From an uncultured Bacteroidales bacterium (GTDB lineage Bacteria > Bacteroidota > Bacteroidia > Bacteroidales > F082), in assembly GCA_947166105.1 (NCBI GenBank), contig CAMVCZ010000008.1, positions 1 to 64,000 of the forward strand: a stretch of DNA of 64,000 nucleotides. Direction: 5' to 3'. This document shows, in pieces, positions 26,581 through 35,020 of the stretch (positions are counted from its first letter, which is position 1; every line of letters starts with the position of its first letter). Position numbers and translations under genes: made by a program. The notes under the pieces were generated by a model. That model saw nothing but the letters and a program-made list of their open reading frames with translations. It ran no database searches and had not been told where the DNA came from.

Positions 26581-28422
26581 ATGACAGCAAAAAGTAAGGT
26601 TGTAGCCCTTGAACATGTCGTCATCCGTTTTTCGGGCGACTCGGGCGATGGTATGCAACTTACCGGAAATCTATTTTCGGATTCAACAGCATTTGCCGGA
26701 AACGATTTCGCCACCTTCCCGGACTATCCGGCTGAAATCCGCCCACCGCAAGGCACCGTGGCTGGCGTCTCTGGCTTCCAAGTGCATTTCGGACACAAAC
26801 CTGTCCACACCACTGGCGACCTCTGCGACGTCCTCGTGGCCATGAACCCCGCCTCCATCAAGGCTAACATGCGTTGGCTCCGTCCTGGAACCATCATCAT
26901 CTTCGACTCCGACTCAGTGACCGAAAAGGCCCTCGAGAAGGCTGGCTATGCCGACGACCCGACCGTCGACGGCACCTTGGCCGACTACCAAGTGGTGAAG
27001 GCTCCTATCTCGGAACTCACCAAAGAGGCCCTGAAGGACTTCGGCATGGACAACAAGTCGATGCTGAAATCGAAGAACATGTTTGCCCTCGGTATCGTGA
27101 TGTACTTGTTCAACCGCGAACTCGACACCGTTTACAAGTATTTTGAGACCAAGTTCAAAGGCAAAGACCAAGTGATTAAGGCCAACCACACCGTTTTGGA
27201 TGCCGGTTACCACTATGCCGACACTTGGGAGCTCTTCACGAACACCTATCGTGTGGAAGCCGCCGACCTCGAAAAGGGCAAGTATCGCAACATCACCGGC
27301 AACACCGCCGCCGCTTGGGGCTTGATGGCCGCCTCCGAGAAGTCGGGCCGCCCGCTCTTCCTCGGTTCGTACCCCATCACTCCTGCCACCGACATCCTTG
27401 CCGAGTTGACGAAATACAAGAACCTCAACGTGAAGGCCTACCAGGCTGAAGACGAAATCGCCGGCATCATGTCGTCGATCGGCGCCGCCTACACAGGCTG
27501 CATGGCCGTGACGACGACTTCAGGCCCCGGCCTCTCGCTGAAGAGCGAAGCTATGGGTCTCGCTGTGATGACCGAGCTTCCGTTGGTCATCATCGACGTG
27601 CAGCGTGGCGGTCCCTCCACGGGACTTCCGACCAAGATGGAACAAAGTGACCTGCTGCAAGCTCTCTACGGCCGCAATGGTGACGCTCCGCTCGTGGTCA
27701 TCGCTGCCCGCAGCTCTGCCGGTTGCTTCTACACCGCTTACGAAGCCGCCCGTATCGCCATGGAGCACATGACTCCTGTCATCATGCTCAGCGATGGTTC
27801 GTTGGGCAATGGCTCCGAGGTGTTCCGCATCCCCAAGATGGCTGACCTGCCGAGCATAACGCCTCCGCTGGCCAAAGCCAACGATCCGGACTATATGCCT
27901 TATCGCCGCGATGAGAAATGGCTCCGCCGCGAATGGGCTATCCCGGGCACACCTGGTTTGCGTCACCGCGTTGGTGGTCTGGAGAAGGAAAATGGCAAGG
28001 GCAACCTGTCAACCAATCCTGAGAACCACCAGATCATGACCGAACTCCGTGAAGAGAAGATCAACCGCGTGGCCAACGACATCCCGCTGCAGGAAATCTA
28101 CGGCGACAAGAACGCTGACCTCCTCGTGGTGAGCTGGGGCGGCACTTTCGGCACCGTTCGCACCGCCGTTGAAAGCCTGATGGAAGAAGGCAAGAGCATC
28201 GCTCACGCCCACTTCGACTACATCATGCCGTTGCCGCGCAACACCGAGGAAGTGCTGCAAGGTCACAAGAAGATCTTGGTCTGCGAAATCAACCGCGGCC
28301 AGTTTGCCAAGTACCTGCGCATGAACTTCCCGGAATACAAGAGCGAACAATATAATAAGGTGCAAGGCCTGCCGTTCACCCTCGGCGAGCTTGAGGCTAA
28401 GTTTAACGACCTTTTAAAATAA
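26581..28422 (+). CDS. korA: 2-oxoacid:ferredoxin oxidoreductase, alpha (gamma-alpha fused) subunit
   Basis: A 613-residue fusion typical of Bacteroidota KorA. The N-terminal gamma-type domain (about 1-195) starts with VIRFSGDSGDGMQLTGN, and the alpha-type pyrimidine-binding domain follows (about 210-600) with GSYPITPATDILAEL, YQAEDEIAGIMSSIGAAYTG and TTSGPGLSLKSEAMGL. With KorB it oxidises 2-oxoglutarate or a related 2-oxoacid to the acyl-CoA, reducing ferredoxin. The beta subunit starts 7 bp downstream. The exact 2-oxoacid cannot be fixed from the sequence. Confidence 0.93.
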   Translation: MTAKSKVVALEHVVIRFSGDSGDGMQLTGNLFSDSTAFAGNDFATFPDYPAEIRPPQGTVAGVSGFQVHFGHKPVHTTGDLCDVLVAMNPASIKANMRWLRPGTIIIFDSDSVTEKALEKAGYADDPTVDGTLADYQVVKAPISELTKEALKDFGMDNKSMLKSKNMFALGIVMYLFNRELDTVYKYFETKFKGKDQVIKANHTVLDAGYHYADTWELFTNTYRVEAADLEKGKYRNITGNTAAAWGLMAASEKSGRPLFLGSYPITPATDILAELTKYKNLNVKAYQAEDEIAGIMSSIGAAYTGCMAVTTTSGPGLSLKSEAMGLAVMTELPLVIIDVQRGGPSTGLPTKMEQSDLLQALYGRNGDAPLVVIAARSSAGCFYTAYEAARIAMEHMTPVIMLSDGSLGNGSEVFRIPKMADLPSITPPLAKANDPDYMPYRRDEKWLRREWAIPGTPGLRHRVGGLEKENGKGNLSTNPENHQIMTELREEKINRVANDIPLQEIYGDKNADLLVVSWGGTFGTVRTAVESLMEEGKSIAHAHFDYIMPLPRNTEEVLQGHKKILVCEINRGQFAKYLRMNFPEYKSEQYNKVQGLPFTLGELEAKFNDLLK

Positions 28423-28429
28423 TACGACT

Positions 28430-29461
28430 ATGGAAAATCAGAATATCGAACAAGAGGTCATGCTGACCAAAGAGGATTTTGCAAGCGATCAGGTGGTGAA
28501 ATGGTGCCCTGGTTGTGGCGACCACGCCATCTTGAAGGCCGTTCAAGACATTTTCCCGAAGTTGGGTAAGAAGAAGGAAGACATCGTTGTCGTCAGCGGC
28601 ATCGGCTGCTCCTCGCGCTTCCCCTACTACATGAACACCTACGGTTTCCATAGCATCCACGGTCGTGCCGCCGCTGCCGCCACTGGCGTGAAGCTGGCCA
28701 ACCCGAACCTCAGCGTGTGGATGATCACCGGCGACGGCGACTGCACCGCCATCGGTGGCAACCACTTCATCCATGCCTGCCGACGTAACATCGACATCAA
28801 CCTGATCCTGTTCAACAACCGTATCTACGGCATGACCAAGGGTCAGTTCTCGCCCTGCACGTTCCGTGGCACAAAGACCAAGACCTCGCCGCAAGGCACC
28901 TACGAAGACCCGTTCAATCCTGGCGAACTCGCTATCGGCGCCAAGGCCACTTTCTTTGCCCGTGGCGTTGACATCAACCCGAAGGAACTGAGCGAAATCT
29001 TCATGGAGTCGTACAAGCACGATGGTATCGCCGTGACGGAAGTCCTGCAAAACTGCATGATTTTCTCGAATGGCGTTCACGAAAACATCACCGGCAAGGA
29101 CGTCCGCGACGACATGCAAGTGAAGTGCGTCCACGGCCAACCGCTCATCTTCGGCAAGAACCGCGACAAAGGTATCCGCCTGAACGGCAACCAACTTGAA
29201 GTGGTGAAGATTGGTGAGAACGGCATTACCGAGAAGGACATCCTCGTCCACGACAAGACCACGGAGGACACGGGTATCCACATGATGCTGGCTCACATGA
29301 TGCCGCCTCATTTCCCCGTCGCCATCGGCGTCATCCGCGACGTGAAAGCCCCGACCTTCAACGACAGCCTTGACCAAGTCATCGAGAACGAGAAGGCCAA
29401 CTCGAAGATTAAGTGCATGGACGACCTGCTGAACAGCGGCTCGACCTGGACAATCGACTAA
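28430..29461 (+). CDS. korB: 2-oxoacid:ferredoxin oxidoreductase, beta subunit
   Basis: A 343-residue thiamine-diphosphate-binding beta subunit. WCPGCGDHAILKAVQ (about 25-39) begins the domain, SSRFPYYMNTYGFHSIHGRA follows, and the ThDP/Mg motif is GDGDCTAIGGNHFIHACRRN (about 102-121). It forms the catalytic site together with KorA. It is the second gene of the operon, ended by a strong terminator at 29537. Confidence 0.95.
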   Translation: MENQNIEQEVMLTKEDFASDQVVKWCPGCGDHAILKAVQDIFPKLGKKKEDIVVVSGIGCSSRFPYYMNTYGFHSIHGRAAAAATGVKLANPNLSVWMITGDGDCTAIGGNHFIHACRRNIDINLILFNNRIYGMTKGQFSPCTFRGTKTKTSPQGTYEDPFNPGELAIGAKATFFARGVDINPKELSEIFMESYKHDGIAVTEVLQNCMIFSNGVHENITGKDVRDDMQVKCVHGQPLIFGKNRDKGIRLNGNQLEVVKIGENGITEKDILVHDKTTEDTGIHMMLAHMMPPHFPVAIGVIRDVKAPTFNDSLDQVIENEKANSKIKCMDDLLNSGSTWTID

Positions 29462-29464
29462 GCT

Positions 29465-29488
29465 AAGGTCCCTGAGCCCGTCGAAAGG
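29465..29488 (+). repeat. Dispersed repeat GGTCCCTGAGC, intergenic copy
   Basis: AAGGTCCCTGAGCCCGTCGA (29465-29484) plus AAGG. A second copy with 22 of 24 bases identical lies inside tilS at 32250-32273. Confidence 0.85.
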
Positions 29489-29536
29489 TCGACTGATAGA
29501 AATATCAAGCCTTGACAAGCAAACCTTAAAAACTGA

Positions 29537-29566
29537 AAAATCCCGCTCGTTTGGGCGGGATTTTTT
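29537..29566 (+). terminator. Terminator of korAB
   Basis: AAAATCCCGC / GCGGGATTTT stem, loop of 8 nt, T run. Confidence 0.9.
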
Positions 29567-29609
29567 CATTTTCTGGTTGTCAAACATGTTGCGTTTTAAG
29601 GAAATTGAT

Positions 29610-29617
29610 TACTTTTG
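29610..29617 (+). promoter_or_regulatory. -7 promoter element of the mntA-hepT pair
   Basis: TACTTTTG lies only 4 bp before the MntA ATG at 29622, so the transcript would be leaderless or nearly so. Confidence 0.55.
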
Positions 29618-29621
29618 CAAT

Positions 29622-29918
29622 ATGAAGACAAAAAAAGATTATATTGAATTAATTGAAAATCAAGAGGATGAGTTAAGGAAAAACTTCGGAATCCGTTCGC
29701 TTCGTTTGTTCGGTTCTGTATCACGAGATGAGCAGATTGAAGGAAGCGATGTTGATGTGTGTGTAGAAATGGAACCTCAAGCCTATTTGATAGTTCGATT
29801 GAAACGTTTCCTTGAGCGTCTTTTGGGTTGTCCAGTGGATGTGGTGAGAATGCACAAACACATGAATCCTTACTTATTACAAGAAATCAATCGCGATGGA
29901 ATTTACGTCATTAAGTAA
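29622..29918 (+). CDS. mntA: MntA-type nucleotidyltransferase antitoxin
   Basis: A 98-residue minimal nucleotidyltransferase. It has the GSx(10)DxD-type core: FGSVSRDEQIEGSDVDV with G31-S32 and metal-binding D43 and D45. In characterised MntA-HepT systems the enzyme adds AMP to a tyrosine of the HEPN ribonuclease HepT and so neutralises it. The next gene encodes HepT and overlaps by 23 bp. ATG 29622 gives the usual short N-terminus (MKTKKDYIELIEN). Its low G/C content relative to korB fits a mobile origin. Confidence 0.9.
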   Translation: MKTKKDYIELIENQEDELRKNFGIRSLRLFGSVSRDEQIEGSDVDVCVEMEPQAYLIVRLKRFLERLLGCPVDVVRMHKHMNPYLLQEINRDGIYVIK

Positions 29919-30279
29919 ACGAGACAGGGTATTGGGCATTTTTCAGCAAATTGAAAATGCTATCGGACAGCTCAAGAATTGGAATGTTAATATCGAGACG
30001 GCTGAGGATTATTATATGTCGTCCGATGGGATGCAAAAGCTTGCGGCCAGTTGTATGTTGATTGAAGCAATAGGCGAGGGCATCCATCAAATAGATGGGA
30101 TTACAGAAGGTGAGTTGCTTAAGGAACGTTTGGAGATTCCATGGGAGGATGTAATAGGAATTCGCAACCACATCGCACATGGTTATTTTGACATAGATGG
30201 TGAAGTTGTGCTGCTGACTATTCGTCAAGACCTTGACCCGTTGCTTGAAGCAGTGAGATATTTCATCAATTCGATATAG
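29896..30279 (+). CDS. hepT: HepT-type HEPN ribonuclease toxin
   Basis: A 127-residue DUF86 HEPN protein. The active-site motif RX4HXY is IRNHIAHGYF with R90, H95 and Y97; the tyrosine matches the AMPylation target in known HepT. The toxin cleaves RNA unless modified by MntA. It overlaps the mntA gene by 23 bp and is followed by a small membrane protein with its own promoter. Confidence 0.92.
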   Translation: MEFTSLSKRDRVLGIFQQIENAIGQLKNWNVNIETAEDYYMSSDGMQKLAASCMLIEAIGEGIHQIDGITEGELLKERLEIPWEDVIGIRNHIAHGYFDIDGEVVLLTIRQDLDPLLEAVRYFINSI

Positions 30280-30333
30280 GAAATACTATCTCCAACAATG
30301 TTGTATTCTCCGCAAGATGACAAAGAAAATCAT

Positions 30334-30341
30334 TATTTTTG
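30334..30341 (+). promoter_or_regulatory. -7 promoter element of the small membrane protein gene
   Basis: TATTTTTG, 60 bp before the ATG at 30402. Confidence 0.55.
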
Positions 30342-30401
30342 CAATCGAATAATAGTACAAAATGCAACACCTTATTGAGAATCCTATAAAAAATACAAAA
30401 C

Positions 30402-30788
30402 ATGTTTGAATATATCTTTTACAGGCTCAACCTCGCATACAAAAAACACGAGCCAAACACGAATCATAGTTTTAGTGCATCAGCAGCACTATCAGTATTT
30501 CAATTCTTTATGCTTGGTGGTGTAATGATTGTTCTCAATGGTTGTTTTGACATTATTAGTGTGTCGAAAGACAACATACTTGGTAAAATCATAGCATTAG
30601 GATTAATGGCATTGTTGGTATTCTACAACTACAAGCATTACACTCCGAAAATCAAGGAAATGGAGGAAAGATTTGCCAATCATCCAGCCAACAAATGGCT
30701 TAAAGATTGGTTGTTTTTCCTCTTTTTCATCTTGATTTCTCTCTCCTTTCTTTTCATCCCATTCCTTTTCGCCCACTTGATGAAGTAG
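30402..30788 (+). CDS. Small membrane protein, function unknown
   Basis: A 128-residue protein with three predicted membrane segments (about 31-52, 60-78 and 104-126) separated by a charged helix HYTPKIKEMEERF. No family motif was recognised. The A/T-rich sequence resembles the adjacent toxin-antitoxin pair rather than the flavin reductase gene downstream, so it may have been acquired with that pair, but it has its own promoter. Confidence 0.65.
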   Translation: MFEYIFYRLNLAYKKHEPNTNHSFSASAALSVFQFFMLGGVMIVLNGCFDIISVSKDNILGKIIALGLMALLVFYNYKHYTPKIKEMEERFANHPANKWLKDWLFFLFFILISLSFLFIPFLFAHLMK

Positions 30789-30873
30789 ATTTTGCGTGAG
30801 GTTGAAATAATAATATGACGGCGTCACATTTATTCCTAACTGACAACTGAACAACTGCCAACTGATAACTAAA

Positions 30874-31440
30874 ATGAAAGTCCCCTTCAAACCCGGAACA
30901 TTGATTTACCCTTTGCCCGCCGTAATGGTCACCTGCGGCGACTGCGAGGAAAACTACAATATCATCACCATTGGCTGGACGGGAACGATTTGTTCCGACC
31001 CGCCCATGTGCTATATCTCCGTCCGCAAGGAACGCCACTCGCACGACCTCATCATGAAAAACAAGGAGTTCGTCATCAACCTGACGACGGAGGACTTGGC
31101 CGCCGCCACGGATTGGTGCGGTGTGCGCTCAGGCCGCGACTACAACAAATTCAAGCAAATGCACTTGCACACCGAGCCTGCCCAAATCGTGAAAGCCCCT
31201 TTGATTGCCGAATCGCCGTTGAGCATCGAGTGCAAGGTGGTGGAGGTGAAGGAATTAGGCTCGCACGATATGTTCATCGCTGAGGTGGTGGCCGTCAATG
31301 CGGAGGAAAAACTCATCGACAAAGGCACGGGAGCGTTCCAATTGAACCACGCGAAGCCTTTGGCCTATTCGCACGGCAAGTATTATGGTCTTGGAGAGAA
31401 AATCGGCGGCTTCGGTTTTTCGGTGAAGAAAAAGAAATGA
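30874..31440 (+). CDS. Flavin reductase-like FMN-binding protein
   Basis: A 188-residue protein of the flavin-reductase-like split-barrel family. NIITIGWTGTICSDPPMCYISVR (about 29-51; first part shown) binds FMN, and HSHDLIMKNKEFVINLT follows as in typical members, with a C-terminal YYGLGEKIGGFGFSVKK. It binds FMN and may reduce flavin or act as an oxidoreductase on a small substrate. Its stop overlaps the tilS start by 4 bp (ATGA), so the two are translationally coupled. Confidence 0.88.
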   Translation: MKVPFKPGTLIYPLPAVMVTCGDCEENYNIITIGWTGTICSDPPMCYISVRKERHSHDLIMKNKEFVINLTTEDLAAATDWCGVRSGRDYNKFKQMHLHTEPAQIVKAPLIAESPLSIECKVVEVKELGSHDMFIAEVVAVNAEEKLIDKGTGAFQLNHAKPLAYSHGKYYGLGEKIGGFGFSVKKKK

Positions 31441-32837
31441 CCATGCTCGACCAGTTCAAGGCATATATTAATAGGTATAACCTGCTTGCCGAGGGCGAAA
31501 AAATCGTTTTGGCCCTCAGTGGCGGCATGGATTCAATGGTTTTGGCAGATTTGTTGCTGAAAACCAAGGTGGATTTTGTCGCGGCGCACTGCAATTTTCA
31601 TCTGCGCGGGGAGGAATCGGATGGCGATGAGAAGTTTGTGCGCGAGTTTGCGGAAAAACATGACATTCAGTGCTTTGTAAAGCATTTTGAAACCGAGAAA
31701 TACGCTTCAGAAAACGGAATTTCCATCGAAATGGCCGCCCGAGACCTGCGCTATGCATGGTTTGAACAGTTGAGGCAGCAGTTGGGCTATAATAAAATCG
31801 CCGTGGCGCATCATGCCGACGACCAAGCCGAAACTTTTTTCATCAACTTGTTGCGCGGTGCTGGCCTCAACGGACTGAAAGGCATGAAGCCACAAAATGG
31901 CGTGATTATTCGACCTTTACTGTGGGCTTCTCGTGAGCAAATCCGAAAGTATGCCGTTGAGAACCAAATCCTTTGGCGAGAAGACCACACCAATGCAGAA
32001 AGCGTTTATCTGCGCAACAAAATCCGCAACCAACTCTTGCCTGCTTTTGATGAACTGAAACCTGAAGCGAGGCAAGGATTATATAAATCTTTGGAGTATC
32101 TTGCTTCGGAAAACGAGCTTTATCGGGAATTGCTGAAAGAGAAGTTGGCGCAAATTGTTGAACAAGATGGAGATGTTCAAAGGTTGCCTTATTCTGCTTT
32201 TCTGGATTGCTTCGTTCCTCGCAATGACACAAAGCGGCTGTCAGAAACCAAGGTCCCTGAGCTTGTCGAAAGGCCGGGTTATTCATTTCAGTTGCTTTTT
32301 GAATGGCTTAGGCAATATGGCTTCAATACTGATCAATGCCGTTTCATTTTTGAAACAATGAATACTGGAATAGGGAATAAGTATTTTTCCTCGACACACC
32401 AATTGATTATTGGCAGAGATGATTTGCAACTTTCTGAAATCAAGGCTGTTGAGAATGAAGAAGTCCAAATCGGAGTAGGGGAGGATGTAATAGTTTTGCC
32501 AATCCATCTTTGTTTTTCCAAGTTGGAGAAAACTCCCGATTTTGTCATTGACAAGTCGCCTGACGTGGCTCAATTGGACTTCGACAAATTGAAGTTCCCT
32601 TTGACCTTGCGTCATTGGCAACACGGCGACCGCTTCCATCCTTTGGGCATGAAAGGCTCCAAACTGTTGAGCGATTTCTTTGTGGATCAGAAGTTTACGG
32701 AATGGCAAAAACGCAATGTTTGGCTGTTGGTTTCCGCTGACGATGAGATTTTTTGGGTAGTCGGGTATCGAATTGATGATCGTTTTAAGATTAAGAAAGA
32801 GACCAAATCAATATTTGAGTGCAGGATGGTCAAATGA
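31437..32837 (+). CDS. tilS: tRNA(Ile) lysidine synthetase, with in-frame repeat insertion
   Basis: A 466-residue TilS that converts cytidine-34 of tRNA-Ile(CAU) to lysidine using ATP and lysine. The PP-loop is LALSGGMDSMVLADLLL (about 24-40), with VAAHCNFHLRGEESDGDE and VAHHADDQAETFFINLLRGAG further on; the C-terminal TilS domain (about 370-466) has LRHWQHGDRFHPLGMKGSKL. Between the two domains, residues about 253-280 (LDCFVPRNDTKRLSETKVPE and onward) are encoded by two dispersed repeat elements at 32202-32229 and 32250-32273; the frame stays open. The linker is thus longer than usual. Start 31437 or 31443. Confidence 0.95.
   Translation: MTMLDQFKAYINRYNLLAEGEKIVLALSGGMDSMVLADLLLKTKVDFVAAHCNFHLRGEESDGDEKFVREFAEKHDIQCFVKHFETEKYASENGISIEMAARDLRYAWFEQLRQQLGYNKIAVAHHADDQAETFFINLLRGAGLNGLKGMKPQNGVIIRPLLWASREQIRKYAVENQILWREDHTNAESVYLRNKIRNQLLPAFDELKPEARQGLYKSLEYLASENELYRELLKEKLAQIVEQDGDVQRLPYSAFLDCFVPRNDTKRLSETKVPELVERPGYSFQLLFEWLRQYGFNTDQCRFIFETMNTGIGNKYFSSTHQLIIGRDDLQLSEIKAVENEEVQIGVGEDVIVLPIHLCFSKLEKTPDFVIDKSPDVAQLDFDKLKFPLTLRHWQHGDRFHPLGMKGSKLLSDFFVDQKFTEWQKRNVWLLVSADDEIFWVVGYRIDDRFKIKKETKSIFECRMVK
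32202..32273 (+). repeat. Two dispersed repeat elements inside tilS
   Basis: Element one, CTGGATTGCTTCGTTCCTCG (start 32202), continues GCAATGACA; element two, AAGGTCCCTGAGCTTGTCGA (start 32250), matches the intergenic copy at 29465 in 22 of 24 bases. Both resemble short dispersed palindromic families known in many bacterial chromosomes. They sit in the linker between the two TilS domains without breaking the frame. Confidence 0.75.
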
Positions 32838-32894
32838 GGACTGACAACTTTGTCGGCAAAATCACTTTTTTCTCAAACATGTTGTAATTCTTAT

Positions 32895-32902
32895 TATTTT
32901 TG
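32895..32902 (+). promoter_or_regulatory. -7 promoter element of dsbD
   Basis: TATTTTTG, 40 bp before the ATG at 32943. Confidence 0.6.
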
Positions 32903-32942
32903 CACCTTTCTAAATATGTTTGCAAACAATAAATTTACCGAT

Positions 32943-35009
32943 ATGAAACGACTCTTTTTCTGCCTGCTGATGGCCTTTGTTGCCGTCATTCCTCTGAAGA
33001 TGCAGGCGCAAATCATCGACCCTGTTCAATGGACTTTTGCCATTGAAAACCTCAACGACAACGAGTTCGATTTGGTTGCCACGGCCACCATCGACCCGCA
33101 GTATCACATTTATTCAACGAAAATGCCCGATTTGGCACCCTTGCCAACGGTGTTCGACATTCAAACCTCGGAGTTTTTCGAGGCCGTGAGTGAGGCTCGC
33201 GACCTTACAGATGTGCCGCTTTATTACGACGACATCTTTGAAACAGAGTACAAGCAATTTGCTGGTTCTGCGGCGTTTGCACAGACTTTCCGCAAGCTGA
33301 AAGACGGCTCTTTCCCCATCACAGGCGAAATCACCTACCAAGCCTGCAAGGACGGCCAATGCGTTTCGTTAGCCGAGGATGTCAACATCACTTACGGCTC
33401 GGAACCTGCTGTAATTGAGGCCGCTGAACCTGTAACCGCATCGGGAACAAAGTCGAACATCTGGGCGATGATTCTCGAAGCCATCCTTTGGGGCTTTGCG
33501 GCCATCCTAACGCCATGCGTCTTCCCGATGATTCCTATGACCGTGTCGTTCTTCATGCACGGCGAGGGCGAAACCAAGGCCCAAGGCCGTTTCAAGGCGT
33601 TTATGTATTTCATTTTCATTGTGTTGCTTTATACCTTGCCCATTGCCATTATCATCATGGTGACTTGGCTTGTAGGCGGTAACAGCGTCACTGCCGACAT
33701 CTTCAACTGGCTTGCGACGCACTGGTTGCCGAACATCATCTTCTTCCTCGTGTTCATGATTTTCGCGGCCTCTTTCTTTGGCGCGTTTGAAATCACGTTG
33801 GGCAGCAATATGGTGAACAAGAGCGATAGCAAACAGAGTACCAAGAGTTTAGGTGGTATCTTCTTTATGGCTTTGACCCTCGTTTTGGTGTCGTTTGCCT
33901 GCACAGGTCCCATCGTGGGTACGGTGCTCATCAAATCGACTTCGGGTGAGTTTTGGGCTCCCATTGTGACGATGTTTGCCTTTGCCGTGGCCTTTGCGCT
34001 TCCGTTTGCCTTGTTTGCCTTCTTCCCAAATTTGCTCCAAAGTCTGCCCAAGAGTGGTGGCTGGCTCACTTCCGTGAAGGTCGTGTTGGGCTTCATCGAA
34101 GTCGCGTTAGGCTTCAAGTTCCTCAGCGTGGCCGACCAAACCTACCACTGGCACTTACTTGACCGCGAGGTTTATCTCGGCATTTGGATTGTTTGTTTTG
34201 CTTTGCTCGGGTTTTACCTCCTCGGCAAAATCCGTTTCAAGGGCGAGAAGGAAGTCAAGGAGTTGGGTGTATTCCGTTTGGTGCTGATTATCATTGACTT
34301 CGTCTTTGTAATTTATATGATTCCTGGCATGTGGGGTGCTCCGTTGAAGGCTTTGTCGGGTTATTTGCCGCCCAAGCAAACCCTCGATTTCGACCTCAAT
34401 CGCATCATTGAGGAGAACAGCGAAAAGGTGATTGAATATGTGGATGCCAAGATGGCCAATATGGCGGTGGCTCCGCAAGGTCAAGCGCAAGCCGTTGCAG
34501 CAGTGGAGTTTACAGAAGAACCCAAGTACGCCGACCTTTTCCATTTGCCGCACAATCTGAAAGGCTATTTCGACTACGACCAAGCCTTGGCCGTCGCAAA
34601 AGCCACGAATCGTCCCATTTTTGTTGACTTCACAGGTCACGGTTGCGTGAACTGCCGTGAGATGGAGGCCAACGTTTGGAGCGACCCGCGTGTAAAGGAT
34701 ATGCTGCGCAACGACTTCATTCTCTGTGCTTTGTATGTCGATGACAAGACTTCCTTGCCCGAAGAGGAATGGTACACTTCGGCTTACGACGGCAAGGAAA
34801 AGAAGACCATCGGGCGCAAGTATGCCGACTTCCAAATCTCGAAGTTCGGCACCAACGCCCAGCCTTATTACTGCCTTATGGACCACAACGGCAACCTGCT
34901 GATGAAGCCTCGCGCTTACGATTTGGACAAGGATGCTTTTGTGGCTTTCCTGAAGGACGGTATCAAAAATTTCAAGGAAGGAACTTATTATCAGCATGTT
35001 ATAGACTAA
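32943..35009 (+). CDS. dsbD: Thiol:disulfide interchange protein DsbD
   Basis: A 688-residue DsbD. Signal peptide 1-22, N-terminal DsbD-alpha-like domain (about 25-145), eight-helix transmembrane beta domain (about 165-500) with redox cysteines C192 (TPCVFPM) and C320 (FACTGP), and a C-terminal thioredoxin domain with C568-V-N-C571 (GHGCVNCREME). It passes electrons from cytoplasmic thioredoxin to periplasmic proteins. ATG 32943 follows a promoter and opens the signal peptide; the longer frame is unlikely. The Ntn hydrolase gene starts 11 bp after the stop, in the same operon. Confidence 0.95.
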   Translation: MKRLFFCLLMAFVAVIPLKMQAQIIDPVQWTFAIENLNDNEFDLVATATIDPQYHIYSTKMPDLAPLPTVFDIQTSEFFEAVSEARDLTDVPLYYDDIFETEYKQFAGSAAFAQTFRKLKDGSFPITGEITYQACKDGQCVSLAEDVNITYGSEPAVIEAAEPVTASGTKSNIWAMILEAILWGFAAILTPCVFPMIPMTVSFFMHGEGETKAQGRFKAFMYFIFIVLLYTLPIAIIIMVTWLVGGNSVTADIFNWLATHWLPNIIFFLVFMIFAASFFGAFEITLGSNMVNKSDSKQSTKSLGGIFFMALTLVLVSFACTGPIVGTVLIKSTSGEFWAPIVTMFAFAVAFALPFALFAFFPNLLQSLPKSGGWLTSVKVVLGFIEVALGFKFLSVADQTYHWHLLDREVYLGIWIVCFALLGFYLLGKIRFKGEKEVKELGVFRLVLIIIDFVFVIYMIPGMWGAPLKALSGYLPPKQTLDFDLNRIIEENSEKVIEYVDAKMANMAVAPQGQAQAVAAVEFTEEPKYADLFHLPHNLKGYFDYDQALAVAKATNRPIFVDFTGHGCVNCREMEANVWSDPRVKDMLRNDFILCALYVDDKTSLPEEEWYTSAYDGKEKKTIGRKYADFQISKFGTNAQPYYCLMDHNGNLLMKPRAYDLDKDAFVAFLKDGIKNFKEGTYYQHVID

Positions 35010-35020
35010 ATTGACTTGCC

